A stretch of DNA of 64,000 bases from Eikenella exigua (GCF_008805035.1 NZ_CP038018.1:1550001-1614000), one strand, 5' to 3'. Positions 10,969-19,792 are shown, counted from the first letter of the stretch. Numbers and translations: made by a program. Notes: generated by a model not told the origin, from the letters alone.

Positions 10969-12003
10969 TTATGCCACCTGCGTTTGATGCTCGCTTCCCG
11001 CGCGTTCGCGGATTGTACCCAGGCGGTACACGGTTTCGCCTTGTTCGGCGAGGAAGGCCTGCGCCGCATCGGCCTGCTCGGCAGGCACGATAACGGCCAT
11101 GCCGATACCGCAGTTGAAGGTGCGGTACATTTCCTGTTGCTCCACGTTGCCAGCCTGTTGCAGCCATTGGAACAATTTGGGCAGCGGCCAGGATTGGGCA
11201 TCGATTTGCGCTACGCAATTTTCGGGCAGCACGCGCGGGATGTTTTCGGTGAGGCCGCCGCCGGTAATGTGCGCCATGCCTTTGATTTCAAATTTTTCCA
11301 GCGCTGCCAAAATCGGCTTCACATACAGGCGGGTGGGCGCAATGATAGCTTGGCACAGGGTTTTACCGCCATCGAACTCGGCATCCAAATCGGGATTGCT
11401 GCGCTCGATGATTTTGCGGATGAGTGAATAGCCGTTGGAGTGCGCGCCGTTGGAGGCGAGGCCGAGCACCACGTCGCCGGGCCGGATGCTGCGGCCGTTG
11501 ATGACTTTACTTTTTTCCACCACGCCCACGGCGAAGCCGGCCAAATCGTATTCGCCTTCGGGATACATGCCGGGCATTTCGGCCGTTTCGCCGCCAATCA
11601 GGGCGCAGCCGGATTGTTCGCAGCCCTCGGCGATGCCTTTAATCACATCGGTGGCGCGCGCCACATCGAGCTTACCGCAGACGAAATAGTCGAGGAAAAA
11701 CAGCGGCTCTGCGCCTTGTACGAGGATGTCGTTCACGCTCATGGCCACCAGGTCGATGCCCACGGTGTCGTGAATATCCCATTCAAACGCTAGTTTCAGC
11801 TTGGTGCCTACGCCATCGGTGCCGCTTACCAGCACGGGGTTTTGATACTTTTTGCTGATTTCCACCAGTGCGCCGAAGCCGCCCAAGTCGCCCAACACTT
11901 CGGGGCGCATGGTGCGCTTGGCAAAGGGTTTGATGTTTTCGACCAGTTGGTCGCCCGCATCGATATCGACACCGGCATCGCGGTAGCTGAGGGATTGAGT
12001 CAT
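10969..12003 (-). CDS. purM: Phosphoribosylformylglycinamidine cyclo-ligase (AIR synthetase)
   Basis: Closes the imidazole ring in purine synthesis, turning FGAM into AIR with ATP. It is 344 residues long. It opens with [13 protein letters not shown] and contains the glycine-rich [13 protein letters not shown] stretch near residue 60 and [11 protein letters not shown] near 135, which are PurM/PurL superfamily signatures. A C-terminal GIGMAVIV segment is also typical. It is the only purine gene next to the unrelated AT-rich gene downstream. The start is preceded by a GAAAG-type ribosome site. Confidence 0.97.
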   Translation of the reverse strand: MTQSLSYRDAGVDIDAGDQLVENIKPFAKRTMRPEVLGDLGGFGALVEISKKYQNPVLVSGTDGVGTKLKLAFEWDIHDTVGIDLVAMSVNDILVQGAEPLFFLDYFVCGKLDVARATDVIKGIAEGCEQSGCALIGGETAEMPGMYPEGEYDLAGFAVGVVEKSKVINGRSIRPGDVVLGLASNGAHSNGYSLIRKIIERSNPDLDAEFDGGKTLCQAIIAPTRLYVKPILAALEKFEIKGMAHITGGGLTENIPRVLPENCVAQIDAQSWPLPKLFQWLQQAGNVEQQEMYRTFNCGIGMAVIVPAEQADAAQAFLAEQGETVYRLGTIRERAGSEHQTQVA

Positions 12004-12087
12004 GGCATTCTTTCGGGGGAAAATTTAAAACAGGAAAACGCTATTTTACCTGATTTTAAGCAACGGCTAAGGATTGAATTGGGCGGC

Positions 12088-13002
12088 CTAATCCAGCAAG
12101 TTGTCGAGCGCACGCTCAATGGTGGGGAAGGCAAACTCAAATCCTTGCTGCAACAGGGCTTTCGGTGGGGCAAATTGGCCGTCTAGCACCAAATCGGCCT
12201 GCTCGCCCAGCATCAGGCGCAACACTTGCTCGGGAACGGAAAACAACAGCGGTCGGCGCAGCCGTTGGGCGGCAGCGCGAGCAAAGTCGAGCTGGGTGGT
12301 GCGCTTGGGGGCAGTAATGTTGTAGGCCTGAAAGCTGTTGTGCGGTTGCGTGGCCAGAAAACGGATGGAGGCTACGATATCATCCATATGCACCCACGGC
12401 AGGGGCTGCTCGCCGCTACCGAGCCGGCCCGCGCAGTAGCGCACCGGTTTGAGCAGCTGCGGCAAAATGCCGCCATCCCTGCCCAGCACTACGCCAAAGC
12501 GGCATACGGCCACCGGCACGCCGCTCTCCTGCTGTACGCGTTGTATCGCCGCTTCCCATTGCCGGCACAGCTGCGAAGGGAAAACATTTTGCGGTGGTGC
12601 GTTTTCCGCACACGGCGGCCAGCCCTCCGCGCTGCCATTGCCATAATAGCCCACGGCGGAAGCCTGGATGATGAGGCGCGGCGGCTGCGGGTGGCGGCGC
12701 AGCCAGTCAGCCACAGCCTGCACCGGCTGTAAGCGGCTTTGCAACAGCTCCTGCTTGCGTTGCGCTGTCCAGCGGCCTCCGCCCACCGACGCCCCCGCCA
12801 GGTTAATCAGCAAATCGGGGCGGATGCTGTCGTAGAGGTGGTGCAGCGCGGCGATGTATTCAAAACGCTTATCCACCTCACGCGCGCTGGCCGGATGGCG
12901 GCTAACGATGATCACACGATGGCCGTCGGCCTGATACGCCGCGGCCAGATGGCGGCCGATAAAGCCGCTGCCGCCGATAATCACGATAGTTTGCCGGCTC
13001 AT
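12088..13002 (-). CDS. TIGR01777-family NAD(P)-dependent epimerase-like protein
   Basis: A short-chain dehydrogenase-like Rossmann protein of about 304 residues. GGSGFIGRHL near residue 10 binds the dinucleotide. NLAGASVGGGRW near 70, QASAVGYYG near 115 and the PWVHMDDIV segment near 220 identify the TIGR01777 (YfcH) group. The C-terminal DUF1731-like part has the ADLVLDGQFAPPKALLQQGF signature. The ATG at 13002 has GGAGG five bases upstream and is preferred over an in-frame GTG two codons earlier. The cellular substrate is not known. Confidence 0.88.
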   Translation of the reverse strand: MSRQTIVIIGGSGFIGRHLAAAYQADGHRVIIVSRHPASAREVDKRFEYIAALHHLYDSIRPDLLINLAGASVGGGRWTAQRKQELLQSRLQPVQAVADWLRRHPQPPRLIIQASAVGYYGNGSAEGWPPCAENAPPQNVFPSQLCRQWEAAIQRVQQESGVPVAVCRFGVVLGRDGGILPQLLKPVRYCAGRLGSGEQPLPWVHMDDIVASIRFLATQPHNSFQAYNITAPKRTTQLDFARAAAQRLRRPLLFSVPEQVLRLMLGEQADLVLDGQFAPPKALLQQGFEFAFPTIERALDNLLD

Positions 13003-13027
13003 GCGCACCTCCAGCCAGCAAAAGAAA

Positions 13028-13077
13028 AGGCTACCTGAAACATGACTTCTCTTTCATGAAGAATTTTCAGGTAGCCT
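13028..13077. repeat. Inverted DUS pair with nested hairpin
   Basis: AGGCTACCTGAA and TTCAGGTAGCCT enclose CATGA...TCATG, a smaller internal inverted repeat. A further lone DUS is at 13132-13143. Confidence 0.7.
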
Positions 13078-13215
13078 GCCATGTTCCAGGCAGGTGTGCA
13101 AGTTTATTGATGCGAGGATATTCGGGCTTGTTTCAGGTAGCCTCAGCGGCGCAGACCACCTGAAATACCATCCTATTCCTTGCAAAAGAACAAATCTGCA
13201 AGCACTCAAAATATC

Positions 13216-13249
13216 AAAAGGCTACCTGAAACCTTTCAGGTAGCCTTTA
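13216..13249 (-). terminator. DUS-pair terminator of the secreted coiled-coil gene
   Basis: Stem AAAGGCTACCTGAA with a 4-base loop. Read on the minus strand it is followed by TTTTGATATTTT, a good U-run, and sits 21 bases after the stop of the gene at 13270. Confidence 0.85.
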
Positions 13250-13269
13250 ATCATGCTTACAACAGTAGC

Positions 13270-13935
13270 CTACTGATGCCGGCGCAGCTCTTGGCGCAGC
13301 GACTGCAAGCCGGAGCGGCGGTCGGCAATTTGCAGTTGCAGGTTGCCGGCACGATCAGACTGGTTGTTGCGGCGGGCAGTGGCCAGCTCGCGTTCTACCT
13401 GTGCCAAGGCACGTTCTTCACGGCGAATGTCGCGGGCGATGATTTCCTTGGGTGTGAGCGGTTTGGCAGCAATCACCGGCGCAGGGTACACGGGGGCGCG
13501 ACGCTCGGGCTGGTGGCGCAGGGTAACGCGCATGGGCACGGGTTTGCTGATTTCCACATCGCTGGCGGCAGCCACGGCTTCTTGCCATATGGCGGGCAAT
13601 TCGCTGCTGCCACCATCAGCTTTATTGGCAGGTTGGCTAGCGGATGCGGAGGCAGCAACCACGGGGGCAAACACAGCGGCAGCCTGCTTGGGCAAATCAG
13701 CCTCTTCCTCCACCAAAGACTTAGTCACGGGGCGGCAACGGCCTTGCGGCAAGGAGGTGCGCACACTGCGCCCGTCGGCCAGCTGACAGAGATAGGAAAT
13801 TTCGGCTGGAGCGGTTTCGCTGCGGGCGGTGGAGGTTTCGGTGGCGGCACTGATGCTGAAAGCCAGCAGCAAAAAGCCGGGCAGGGCGATGTGGGCTAGT
13901 TCTTCGAGCATGATTTGGTGTGTATAGCTAAACAC
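13270..13935 (-). CDS. Hypothetical exported protein with C-terminal coiled coil
   Basis: Not recognised. Residues about 9-30 (LEELAHIALPGFLLLAFSISA) look like a signal peptide or membrane anchor, so the start may be the internal Met at residue 9. A short region with two cysteines (ISYLCQLADGRS...QGRC, about 46-66) recalls DUF4124-like exported proteins. A low-complexity Ala/Pro/Ser linker follows, and the last 60 residues (REERALAQVERELATARRN...) form a charged coiled coil. It is a single-gene unit with a strong terminator. A periplasmic or envelope-associated location is inferred. Confidence 0.65.
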   Translation of the reverse strand: MFSYTHQIMLEELAHIALPGFLLLAFSISAATETSTARSETAPAEISYLCQLADGRSVRTSLPQGRCRPVTKSLVEEEADLPKQAAAVFAPVVAASASASQPANKADGGSSELPAIWQEAVAAASDVEISKPVPMRVTLRHQPERRAPVYPAPVIAAKPLTPKEIIARDIRREERALAQVERELATARRNNQSDRAGNLQLQIADRRSGLQSLRQELRRHQ

Positions 13936-14170
13936 TTAGGTTCTCCAATATAGCGTTGGCACGCCTATATTAGAGAATTAATCTGCTGTGTTATGAATGG
14001 ATACGGTATTATATCAAACAGCAGGCACACAGGCTGCTGGCTTAGGTTTAAACAGGTAAACAGGCTACCTGAAAAACACAACGGGATTTAAGCAGCGTGA
14101 ATTCAATTTAATTCAGGACAAGGCGCAGCATAAAGGCTTAAAATACTCGTTTTTCCAGCAGGAGAGAGCC
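13936..14170. other. Intergenic region with DUS and Correia-like fragment
   Basis: A lone AG-eikDUS is at 14063-14074. At 14104-14128 the stretch TTTAATTCAGGACAAGGCG matches the inner part of neisserial Correia elements. A GGAGAG ribosome site precedes the ATG at 14171. Confidence 0.45.
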
Positions 14171-14791
14171 ATGGCACAATTCTTCGCCATCCACCCCGAA
14201 AATCCCCAAGAGCGGCTGGTGAAACAAGCCGCCGAAATCGTGCGCCAGGGTGGCGTGATCGTGTATCCCACCGACTCCTGCTACGCGCTCGGCTGCCAGA
14301 TGGGTAATAAGGAAGCCATGGAACGCATCCTAGCCATCCGCCAAATCGATTTGAAACACCACCTCACCCTCATGTGCGCCGATTTGAGCGAGCTGGGCAC
14401 TTATGCCAAGGTGGACAACAGCCAATTCCGCCAGCTCAAAGCCGCCACCCCGGGCGCATACACCTTTATCCTGCCCGCCACCAAAGAAGTGCCCAACCGC
14501 ACGCTGCACCCCAAACGCAAAACCATCGGCCTTCGCGTGCCCGACAACCAAATCGCTCTCGCCCTTTTGGCCGAGCTGGGCGAGCCCATGCTCTCCTGCA
14601 CCCTGATGCTGCCCGAAGAAACCGAGCCGCAAACCGACCCCTACGAAATCCGCAACCTGCTCGAACACGCCGTGGATTTAATCATCGATGGCGGCTGGTG
14701 CGGCACCGAACCGACCACGGTAATCGATATGACCAACGGCACCGAGCTTATCCGCCAAGGCGCTGGCGATACCACGGTGTTTGGGTTGTGA
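14171..14791 (+). CDS. YciO/Sua5-family threonylcarbamoyl-AMP synthase-like protein
   Basis: A 206-residue Sua5/YciO/YrdC-domain protein. The family uses threonine, bicarbonate and ATP to make threonylcarbamoyl-AMP for tRNA t6A. QGGVIVYPTDSCYALGC (about 28-44) and the RPDNQIA-like GLRVPDNQIA near 125 are the substrate-pocket signatures. The length and ATPGAYTFILPATKEVP stretch fit YciO, a paralogue whose own activity is weak or unsettled, rather than TsaC. A GGAGAG ribosome site lies just upstream. Confidence 0.88.
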   Translation: MAQFFAIHPENPQERLVKQAAEIVRQGGVIVYPTDSCYALGCQMGNKEAMERILAIRQIDLKHHLTLMCADLSELGTYAKVDNSQFRQLKAATPGAYTFILPATKEVPNRTLHPKRKTIGLRVPDNQIALALLAELGEPMLSCTLMLPEETEPQTDPYEIRNLLEHAVDLIIDGGWCGTEPTTVIDMTNGTELIRQGAGDTTVFGL

Positions 14792-14835
14792 TCAGCGAGT
14801 GAACCGAAACAGCTGTTGCAACCGACACACAACAA

Positions 14836-14889
14836 AGGCTACCTGAAACCCTTCGCAAAAATCCCGCTGCGGAGTATTTCAGATAGCCC
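14836..14889. repeat. DUS pair with one degenerate arm
   Basis: AGGCTACCTGAA at 14836-14847 faces TTTCAGATAGCCCC, in which the DUS has one mismatch. It lies between the convergent yciO-like gene and tpx. Confidence 0.6.
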
Positions 14890-14969
14890 CTCCCTGCCCT
14901 ACCACCCAAAGCCAAACCGCCTGCACACAATGGATGCAGGCAGTTTGGCTTTGGCTTAGCTAAGCCGGG

Positions 14970-15464
14970 TTACAGCACGGCCAAAGCAGCTTCATAGTTG
15001 GGCTCTTGGCCGATTTCAGGCACGAGTTCGGCGTGCAGCACTTTATTGTTTTCATCCAGCACTACCACGGCACGGGCGGTGAGGCCGCACAGCGGGGTGT
15101 CGGCTAAGGTGATGCCGTAGTCGGCGCCGAAGCTGCTGCGGAAGCTGGAGAGCATTACCACGTTTTCAATGCCTTCCGCGCCGCAGAAGCGGGAAAGGGC
15201 GAAGGGCAGGTCGGCGGAAATGCACAGCACCACGGCGTTTTGCAGCGCAGCAGCGCGTTGGTTGAAGGTGCGCACGGATTGGGCGCACACGCCGGTGTCG
15301 ATGCTGGGGAAAATATTGAGCACTTTGCGTTTGCCAGCGAAGTCGGCCAAAGTTTTGTCGGACAAATCGGCGACGGTGAGGGTGAAGGCGGGAGCGGCGG
15401 CGCCAACGGCGGGCAGGTTGCCTACGGTGTTGGCGGGCGTGCCGCGGAAGGTGATGTTTGCCAT
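14970..15464 (-). CDS. tpx: Thiol peroxidase (atypical 2-Cys peroxiredoxin)
   Basis: Reduces hydroperoxides with thioredoxin as electron donor. The 164-residue protein starts MANITFRG, the family's usual opening. The peroxidatic cysteine is in [15 protein letters not shown] (near residue 61) and the resolving cysteine in [12 protein letters not shown] (near 95), the Tpx spacing. The open frame runs upstream by 72 codons, but GAAAAGGATAGCAAA immediately before this ATG and the family alignment fix the start at 15464. The upstream DNA is DUS-repeat material. Confidence 0.95.
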   Translation of the reverse strand: MANITFRGTPANTVGNLPAVGAAAPAFTLTVADLSDKTLADFAGKRKVLNIFPSIDTGVCAQSVRTFNQRAAALQNAVVLCISADLPFALSRFCGAEGIENVVMLSSFRSSFGADYGITLADTPLCGLTARAVVVLDENNKVLHAELVPEIGQEPNYEAALAVL

Positions 15465-15734
15465 TTTGCTATCCTTTTCTTGATGTTGATGAAGATTGCT
15501 GTTACGCGGCGGCAAGGATAGAGGTTTTTCTACGGATTGCCAAGCAATGGCTACCTGAAAGCGCGGCTTTAACGAAGTTAAAACGACGCGCAGCAGGGTT
15601 TCTGCGGAGCGATAGCGGACTGAATTGTAATCGATACAAGGCAGCGAGCCGCAGGCAATAACAAGAATCCGGCCAAGCAACCCAACGCCGTATCGGCAGT
15701 TCAGCCGGTTCCCTACCCAAATTTTCAGGTAGCC
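15465..15734. repeat. Repeat-rich spacer: DUS element and Correia-like remnant
   Basis: GGCTACCTGAAAG at 15550, then GCTTTAACGAAGTTAAAACG and GGTTTCTGCGGAGCG, the two modules of the DUS-flanked repeat. Directly after, TACAAGGCAGCGAGCCGCAG near 15636 resembles a Correia interior. A reverse DUS closes the spacer at 15723-15734. Confidence 0.55.
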
Positions 15735-16256
15735 TCACCCATCCAGCACATCCAACAAAGCAATCCTCGCCCGCAGGCCCCAATAGCTGGACAACCCAGT
15801 GGTGCTGTGGCGCACACGGCCATTTTTCACCAGCACGATGGTAGGCGTTACCTGCACCTGCCATTGCCGCGCCCAGACGCCGTCTGCATCATTTACTGTA
15901 TCGAATTGCCAGCCGTGCGTTTTCAGGTAGCTCCTCACTTCTTCATCGCCGCCCGACTGCAAGGCCACGCCCACCACGGGCACGCCGTTGCGCGCGAGTT
16001 TATCCACCGCCGGAGAGGTGTGCCGGCAAATACCGCACCACGAACCCCAGAAATACAGCACAGTAGTGCGGCGGCGGCCCAGTTCGGACAAGGTGGTTTG
16101 CCGCCCTTGCAGGGTGTGCAGCGGCAGTACGGCAGTCTGGGGCGGCACGACAGGGGCGCGATACCAGTCAAGCAGCAGGCTGATAACGATAAAGGCGGCA
16201 GCCATCGTGGCGGCTTGGCGCAGGAAGGAGAAAAGGCGTTGGCGGATGGGCAGCAT
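15735..16256 (-). CDS. Membrane-anchored thioredoxin-like protein (TlpA/ScsD type)
   Basis: A thiol-disulfide oxidoreductase facing the periplasm. A single membrane anchor (residues about 12-30, MAAAFIVISLLLDWY) is followed by a thioredoxin fold with the active site WGSWCGICRH near 72. The cis-proline stretch VQVTPTIVLVKNG follows near 130. The CGIC dipeptide and anchor fit the ScsD/TlpA group, which passes reducing power to periplasmic partners. The ATG at 16256 (MLPIRQRL) was chosen because longer starts would be encoded by the DUS repeat; its ribosome site is weak. It is not in an obvious operon. Confidence 0.82.
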   Translation of the reverse strand: MLPIRQRLFSFLRQAATMAAAFIVISLLLDWYRAPVVPPQTAVLPLHTLQGRQTTLSELGRRRTTVLYFWGSWCGICRHTSPAVDKLARNGVPVVGVALQSGGDEEVRSYLKTHGWQFDTVNDADGVWARQWQVQVTPTIVLVKNGRVRHSTTGLSSYWGLRARIALLDVLDG

Positions 16257-16289
16257 GGTTTGGTTTGAATGGTGTGTGGAAGGATTGGT

Positions 16290-16466
16290 TTTTAACTTCA
16301 TTGAAACTGCGCTTTCAGGCAGCCCCAATCCCCCAATAATTAAAGGCTACCTGAAAAACGATGCGAAGCAAAGTTTCTGTGAAGCTAAAGCGCAGCTTCA
16401 ATGAAATTAAAACGAGCAGCACGAGTTTCTATGGAGCTAAAATTTTTTGGCAGCCTATGTTGAGCC
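16290..16466. repeat. Compound DUS-repeat array
   Basis: Several adjacent copies of the repeat modules: AACTTCATTGAAACTGCGC near 16290, a DUS at 16346-16357, GCGAAGCAAAGTTTCTGTGA near 16365, CAGCTTCAATGAAATTAAAA near 16392 and CGAGTTTCTATGGAGCTAAA near 16421. Both orientations occur. Confidence 0.6.
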
Positions 16467-16986
16467 TTATTTTTCTTGCAGCTTGCGGATTTCGTTTTTG
16501 AGCCATTCCGCCCAATTGGGACGTTGGCAGCAGAGGGCTTCACTTCAGTAGAGGCAGTCCCTGCCATACCGCGCGAAGCTTCGGTATTGCGGGCAAACAT
16601 TCGGGCAACAAAGAAGGCAAACGTTTCCGCGCTTTGCCACATGCCGCCATGCTCGCCATACACGCGGCAGGCTTCAGGGTGGAGCACATCAAGCAGGGCT
16701 TCGATTTCGGGTTGCCGGGCAAGCCATGAGCCATTGTCATCATCATAAGTTGGGCACTTCCTCCAGCCAGCATTTGATGTTTTCCAGCCCCTGAAAGCGC
16801 GGGTTGTGCCAGAGCAGGCACAGGGGCGCAGGCAGAGCTTTAGTTTCCGGTATGCCTTGCGGGTTATTGTGGTCAAATCGCCAAACAAGTTCGTACAGGA
16901 CGCGGTTGTGCTTGGTTACGGGCAGGGCGAGCAAGATGTCGCGGACTTGCTCGGGATATGCCAGAGGGGGAGGCTGAGTTTGGTCA
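16467..16986 (-). pseudogene. Decayed hypothetical gene, two compensating frameshifts
   Basis: Three overlapping frames join into one protein-like sequence. The first part contains LAYPEQVRDILLALPVTKHN and YELVWRFDHNNPQG, and runs to CWLEEVPN near 16755. There the frame shifts to TYDDDNGSWLARQPEIEALL and EACRVYGEHGGMWQSAETFA. It shifts back before WAEWLKNEIRKLQEK, ending at a TAA near 16467. The product would be about 170 residues. I do not recognise the family. The ends are inferred; no initiation codon with a ribosome site is clear. Confidence 0.55.
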
Positions 16987-17121
16987 TGATGTATTCGGTG
17001 TGGGGTTGGCCGGTTTCAGGTAGCTTTTCCGTTTCCGCGCCCAAACCACGCAAATTTGCGCTCTTTTATCGGCAGCGTTATATTTCTCCATACATAAATC
17101 TTTCTCCAAAGGAGTGAAATC

Positions 17122-18165
17122 ATGGAAAAACTCACCCCCAAATCCTTTATGATGCACCTGCTCAACGGCTCGGCCTTGGGCATTGTGGTAGCTCTGGTGC
17201 CAGGTGCGCTGTTGGGCGAGCTGTTTAAGGCGCTCACGCCGTATTGCGAGCCGCTGGGCATGCTCACGCAGATGATCGGTGCCACCAACGCCATGGTCGG
17301 CATCGCCGTGGGCGTGGCCATCGGCTATATGTTTAAATTCACACCAATTGAATCGATTTCGGTGGGGCTGGCCACCATGGCCGCCGGCGGAGCGGTGCGC
17401 TTTGCCGACGGCATCATCCAGCTCAAGGGCACGGGCGATATTTTCACCATGGTGTTCACTGCCGGCATTGCCGCCGGCCTGATTGTGCTGCTGCGTGGCA
17501 AGGTACGCGGCTATGCGATTTTGGTGGTGCCCGTGGTGAGCCTGTTTGTGGCGGGTGCGCTGGGGCGGCTGGCGTTTCCGTATTTCATCGGCTTTTCGCA
17601 GCTGCTGGGCTCGTGGATTGCCCACCTGCTCACGCTGGAGCAAACGCTGATGGCGGTGTTGATTGCCATCGCGTTTGCCTGCCTGATTGTGTCGCCGGTG
17701 TCTTCCGTGGGTATTGCCACAGCGATTCATTTGGCCGGGGTGGGCTCGGGCGCGGCCAATTTGGGCATTTGTGCCTGTGCGTTTTCGTTGGCCGTGGCTG
17801 GGCGGCGGGTGAACCCGTTGGGCACTTGCGCGGCGCATTTTGTGGGCTCGCCCAAGCTTTCGATGCCCAATATCGTGGCTAAACCCAAGCTCTTGCTGCC
17901 GATTATGCTCAATGCCGCGCTGGCTGGGGTGCTGGCTTCGCTGTTTCACATCCAAGGCACGGAATTTAGCGCCGGTTTCGGCATCAGCGGCCTCATCGGG
18001 CCGGTGAACCATTTGAAACTCGCTGGCTGGGGTGCTGGGCAGCTGGCGGTGTCGCTGCTGGTGTTTGTGATTGTGCCTGTGGCCGGGGCGTTTGCGGTGG
18101 ACTGGCTGTTTGTGAATAAGCTTAAATGGATTGCGCCGGAAGATTACAAGATTGATGTGTCATGA
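17122..18165 (+). CDS. Orphan PTS EIIC-like permease (PTS_EIIC_2 family)
   Basis: A 347-residue membrane protein with about ten hydrophobic segments of the PTS_EIIC_2 (PfoR-like) family. Glycine-rich ATNAMVGIAVGVAIGYMF near residue 55 and SPVSSVGIATAIHLAGVGSGAANLG near 195 are conserved. No EIIA, EIIB, HPr or EI gene is nearby and none is fused, so transport coupled to phosphorylation cannot be assumed. AAAGGAG seven bases before the ATG supports the start. Confidence 0.8.
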   Translation: MEKLTPKSFMMHLLNGSALGIVVALVPGALLGELFKALTPYCEPLGMLTQMIGATNAMVGIAVGVAIGYMFKFTPIESISVGLATMAAGGAVRFADGIIQLKGTGDIFTMVFTAGIAAGLIVLLRGKVRGYAILVVPVVSLFVAGALGRLAFPYFIGFSQLLGSWIAHLLTLEQTLMAVLIAIAFACLIVSPVSSVGIATAIHLAGVGSGAANLGICACAFSLAVAGRRVNPLGTCAAHFVGSPKLSMPNIVAKPKLLLPIMLNAALAGVLASLFHIQGTEFSAGFGISGLIGPVNHLKLAGWGAGQLAVSLLVFVIVPVAGAFAVDWLFVNKLKWIAPEDYKIDVS

Positions 18166-18169
18166 AAAG

Positions 18170-18272
18170 AGGCTACCTGAAAAATGGGAAAGCAGTTTTA
18201 ATTTCGTTGAAGCCAGTGCTTTAGCTTCGCAGAAACTCGTCTTCCTACGGAACCCTCGTTTTCAGGTAGCCT
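18170..18272. repeat. DUS-flanked repeat element, reverse orientation
   Basis: AGGCTACCTGAA at 18170-18181 and TTCAGGTAGCCT at 18261-18272 enclose TTTTAATTTCGTTGAAGC and CTTTAGCTTCGCAGAAACT, the modules on the opposite strand. It begins five bases after the stop codon of the permease gene. Confidence 0.7.
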
Positions 18273-18339
18273 TGGTTTGTGTGCCGAAAGGCTGTCTGAA
18301 CAAGCAAAATTACCTTGCCCTGCTATATAATCTGCCGCC

Positions 18340-19116
18340 ATGAACACCATCGAATCCGCCCAAAACCCCGCGCTCAAACATCTGTCCAAACTGCTGCGCA
18401 GCGCCCGTGCGCGCCGCGAGAGCGGGCAGGCTGTGCTGGAAGGGGCGCATTTGCTCTCCGCCTATTTGCAGGCCGGCGGGCAGGTGCTACAAGCTTATGT
18501 GCCGGCAAGCAAAATGCAGCAGCCGGAAACTGCGCGGCTGCTCTCGCAGCTGCCACCCGAACGGGTGGTACAGACGGCGGGCGCGGCCTTGCAGAAAATC
18601 ACCAGCCTCACCGATGCCGAAGAAATCACCGCGCTGATTGCGCTGCCGCCTGCCGAGCCGTTTGATGCCGAGGCCGATTGCGTGGTGCTGGAGCGTATTC
18701 AAGACCCGGGCAATATCGGCACGATTCTGCGCAGCGCGGCAGCGGCGGGCGTGGGGCAGGTGGTGCTTTCCGATGATTGTGCCGATGTGTGGTCGCCCAA
18801 GGTGTTGCGCGCGGGCATGGGGGCGCATTTTGCGCTGCGCTTGTTTGTTGAGCCGGATTTGGCGGCGTGGCGGGAGCGATGCTGCGTGCCGTTGCTGGCC
18901 ACTGCGCTACGCCGCAACAGTATGAGCCTGTACGATTGCGATTTACGCGCGCCTGCTGCCTGGCTGTTTGGCAACGAAGGCGCGGGCGTGAGCGAAACCA
19001 TGCTGGCCGCGGCCAGCCGCCTCGTGCATATTCCGATGGCGGCGCAAACCGAATCGCTGAACGTGGCGATGGCGGCCACCGTTTGCTTGTTTGAGCAGAT
19101 GCGGCAGCGGTTGTAG
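18340..19116 (+). CDS. SpoU/TrmH-family RNA 2'-O-methyltransferase
   Basis: A SPOUT methyltransferase that transfers a methyl group from SAM to a ribose 2'-OH in rRNA or tRNA. The 258-residue chain has the N-terminal substrate-binding domain and the knot domain with all three motifs: LERIQDPGNIGTILRSA (about 124-140), LFGNEGAGVS near 207 and IPMAAQTESLNVAMA near 230. It resembles the YsgA/RlmB-like 23S rRNA group, but the target nucleotide is unknown. A TATAAT box ends nine bases before the ATG and no ribosome site is seen, so the mRNA may be leaderless. Confidence 0.9.
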   Translation: MNTIESAQNPALKHLSKLLRSARARRESGQAVLEGAHLLSAYLQAGGQVLQAYVPASKMQQPETARLLSQLPPERVVQTAGAALQKITSLTDAEEITALIALPPAEPFDAEADCVVLERIQDPGNIGTILRSAAAAGVGQVVLSDDCADVWSPKVLRAGMGAHFALRLFVEPDLAAWRERCCVPLLATALRRNSMSLYDCDLRAPAAWLFGNEGAGVSETMLAAASRLVHIPMAAQTESLNVAMAATVCLFEQMRQRL

Positions 19117-19138
19117 CGGAAGTTCGGTTTTCGGCTAA

Positions 19139-19193
19139 AAGGCTACCTGAAAACTCAGCTTTCTGCGGAAGCCTCGTTTTCAGGTAGCCTTTT
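19139..19193 (+). terminator. DUS-pair terminator with repeat remnant
   Basis: AGGCTACCTGAA (19140-19151) and TTCAGGTAGCCT (19179-19190) with a run of four T. The loop holds the truncated module CAGCTTTCTGCGGAAGC. Confidence 0.75.
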
Positions 19194-19258
19194 GGTTGCA
19201 CAGCGGCATCATCTTTAGTGCGATTTTGCCTATGCGGCTGTTTTTGGCAGCGGTTTTG

Positions 19259-19267
19259 TGCCATAAT
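19259..19267 (+). promoter_or_regulatory. Candidate extended -10 promoter of rpsO
   Basis: TGCCATAAT (extended -10), with only a weak -35 (TGTTTT at 19239, 17-base spacer). A hairpin GCCTGCCTGTTTTAGCAGGC follows at 19272-19291 in the leader, where S15 autoregulatory structures are usually found. Confidence 0.5.
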
Positions 19268-19365
19268 TCGCGCCTGCCTGTTTTAGCAGGCATTAGGAGT
19301 TGGCGTGGGTCTTCCCGGCTCGGCCAGCTTGTCCGGCCGCAAGGCTATATTTTTGGAGTTTTATT

Positions 19366-19635
19366 ATGGCATTAACCGTAGAACAAAAAGCGCAAATCAT
19401 CAAAGATTTCCAGCGCAAAGAAGGCGATACCGGCTCTTCTGAAGTGCAAATCGCTCTCTTGACTTTCCGCATCAACGATCTGGCTCCGCACTTCAAAGCC
19501 AACCCGAAAGATTTCCACAGCCGCCGCGGCCTGTTGAAAATGGTGAGCGCCCGCCGCCGCCTGTTGGCCTACCTGCGCAATACCGATGTGGATACCTACC
19601 GCGATGTGATTACCCGCTTGAATCTGCGTAAGTAA
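19366..19635 (+). CDS. rpsO: 30S ribosomal protein S15
   Basis: A primary 16S rRNA-binding protein of 89 residues that helps form the platform of the small subunit. [20 protein letters not shown] and the C-terminal [15 protein letters not shown] and IT-RLNLRK stretches are standard S15. The ATG at 19366 has GGAG at 19355-19358. An upstream in-frame start 22 codons earlier lacks homology and was rejected. It has its own strong terminator. pnp, the common neighbour, is absent. Confidence 0.98.
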   Translation: MALTVEQKAQIIKDFQRKEGDTGSSEVQIALLTFRINDLAPHFKANPKDFHSRRGLLKMVSARRRLLAYLRNTDVDTYRDVITRLNLRK

Positions 19636-19650
19636 TCTTTGCCCAATAAA

Positions 19651-19691
19651 AACCGTGCCGCTGGAGCTTTCCGGCGGCACGGTTTTTTTGT
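19651..19691 (+). terminator. rpsO intrinsic terminator
   Basis: ACCGTGCCGCTGGA / TCCGGCGGCACGGT stem followed by seven T, 15 bases after the stop. No DUS. Confidence 0.93.
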
Positions 19692-19792
19692 TTTAGCTAC
19701 ATTACAGTTGCATTTTAGCTTGGCAGTAGCTCAGCGTTGGCTGCGCCAAAACCGCGCTTCGCAGAAACTCGCCTTCCTTTGGAAGCCTCGTT

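Noticed and set aside
13028..13250. CRISPR-like array from regularly spaced GGCTACCTGAA repeats
   Set aside because: The repeats are DUS in both orientations with irregular spacing; no direct-repeat array and no cas genes in the window.
15465..15680. N-terminal extension of tpx
   Set aside because: The extra 72 codons are encoded by DUS-repeat DNA; the ribosome site and homology fix the start at 15464.
16984..18012. 342-codon frame antisense to the EIIC-like permease
   Set aside because: Arg/His/Gln-rich shadow frame without a start signal; the + strand gene is convincing.
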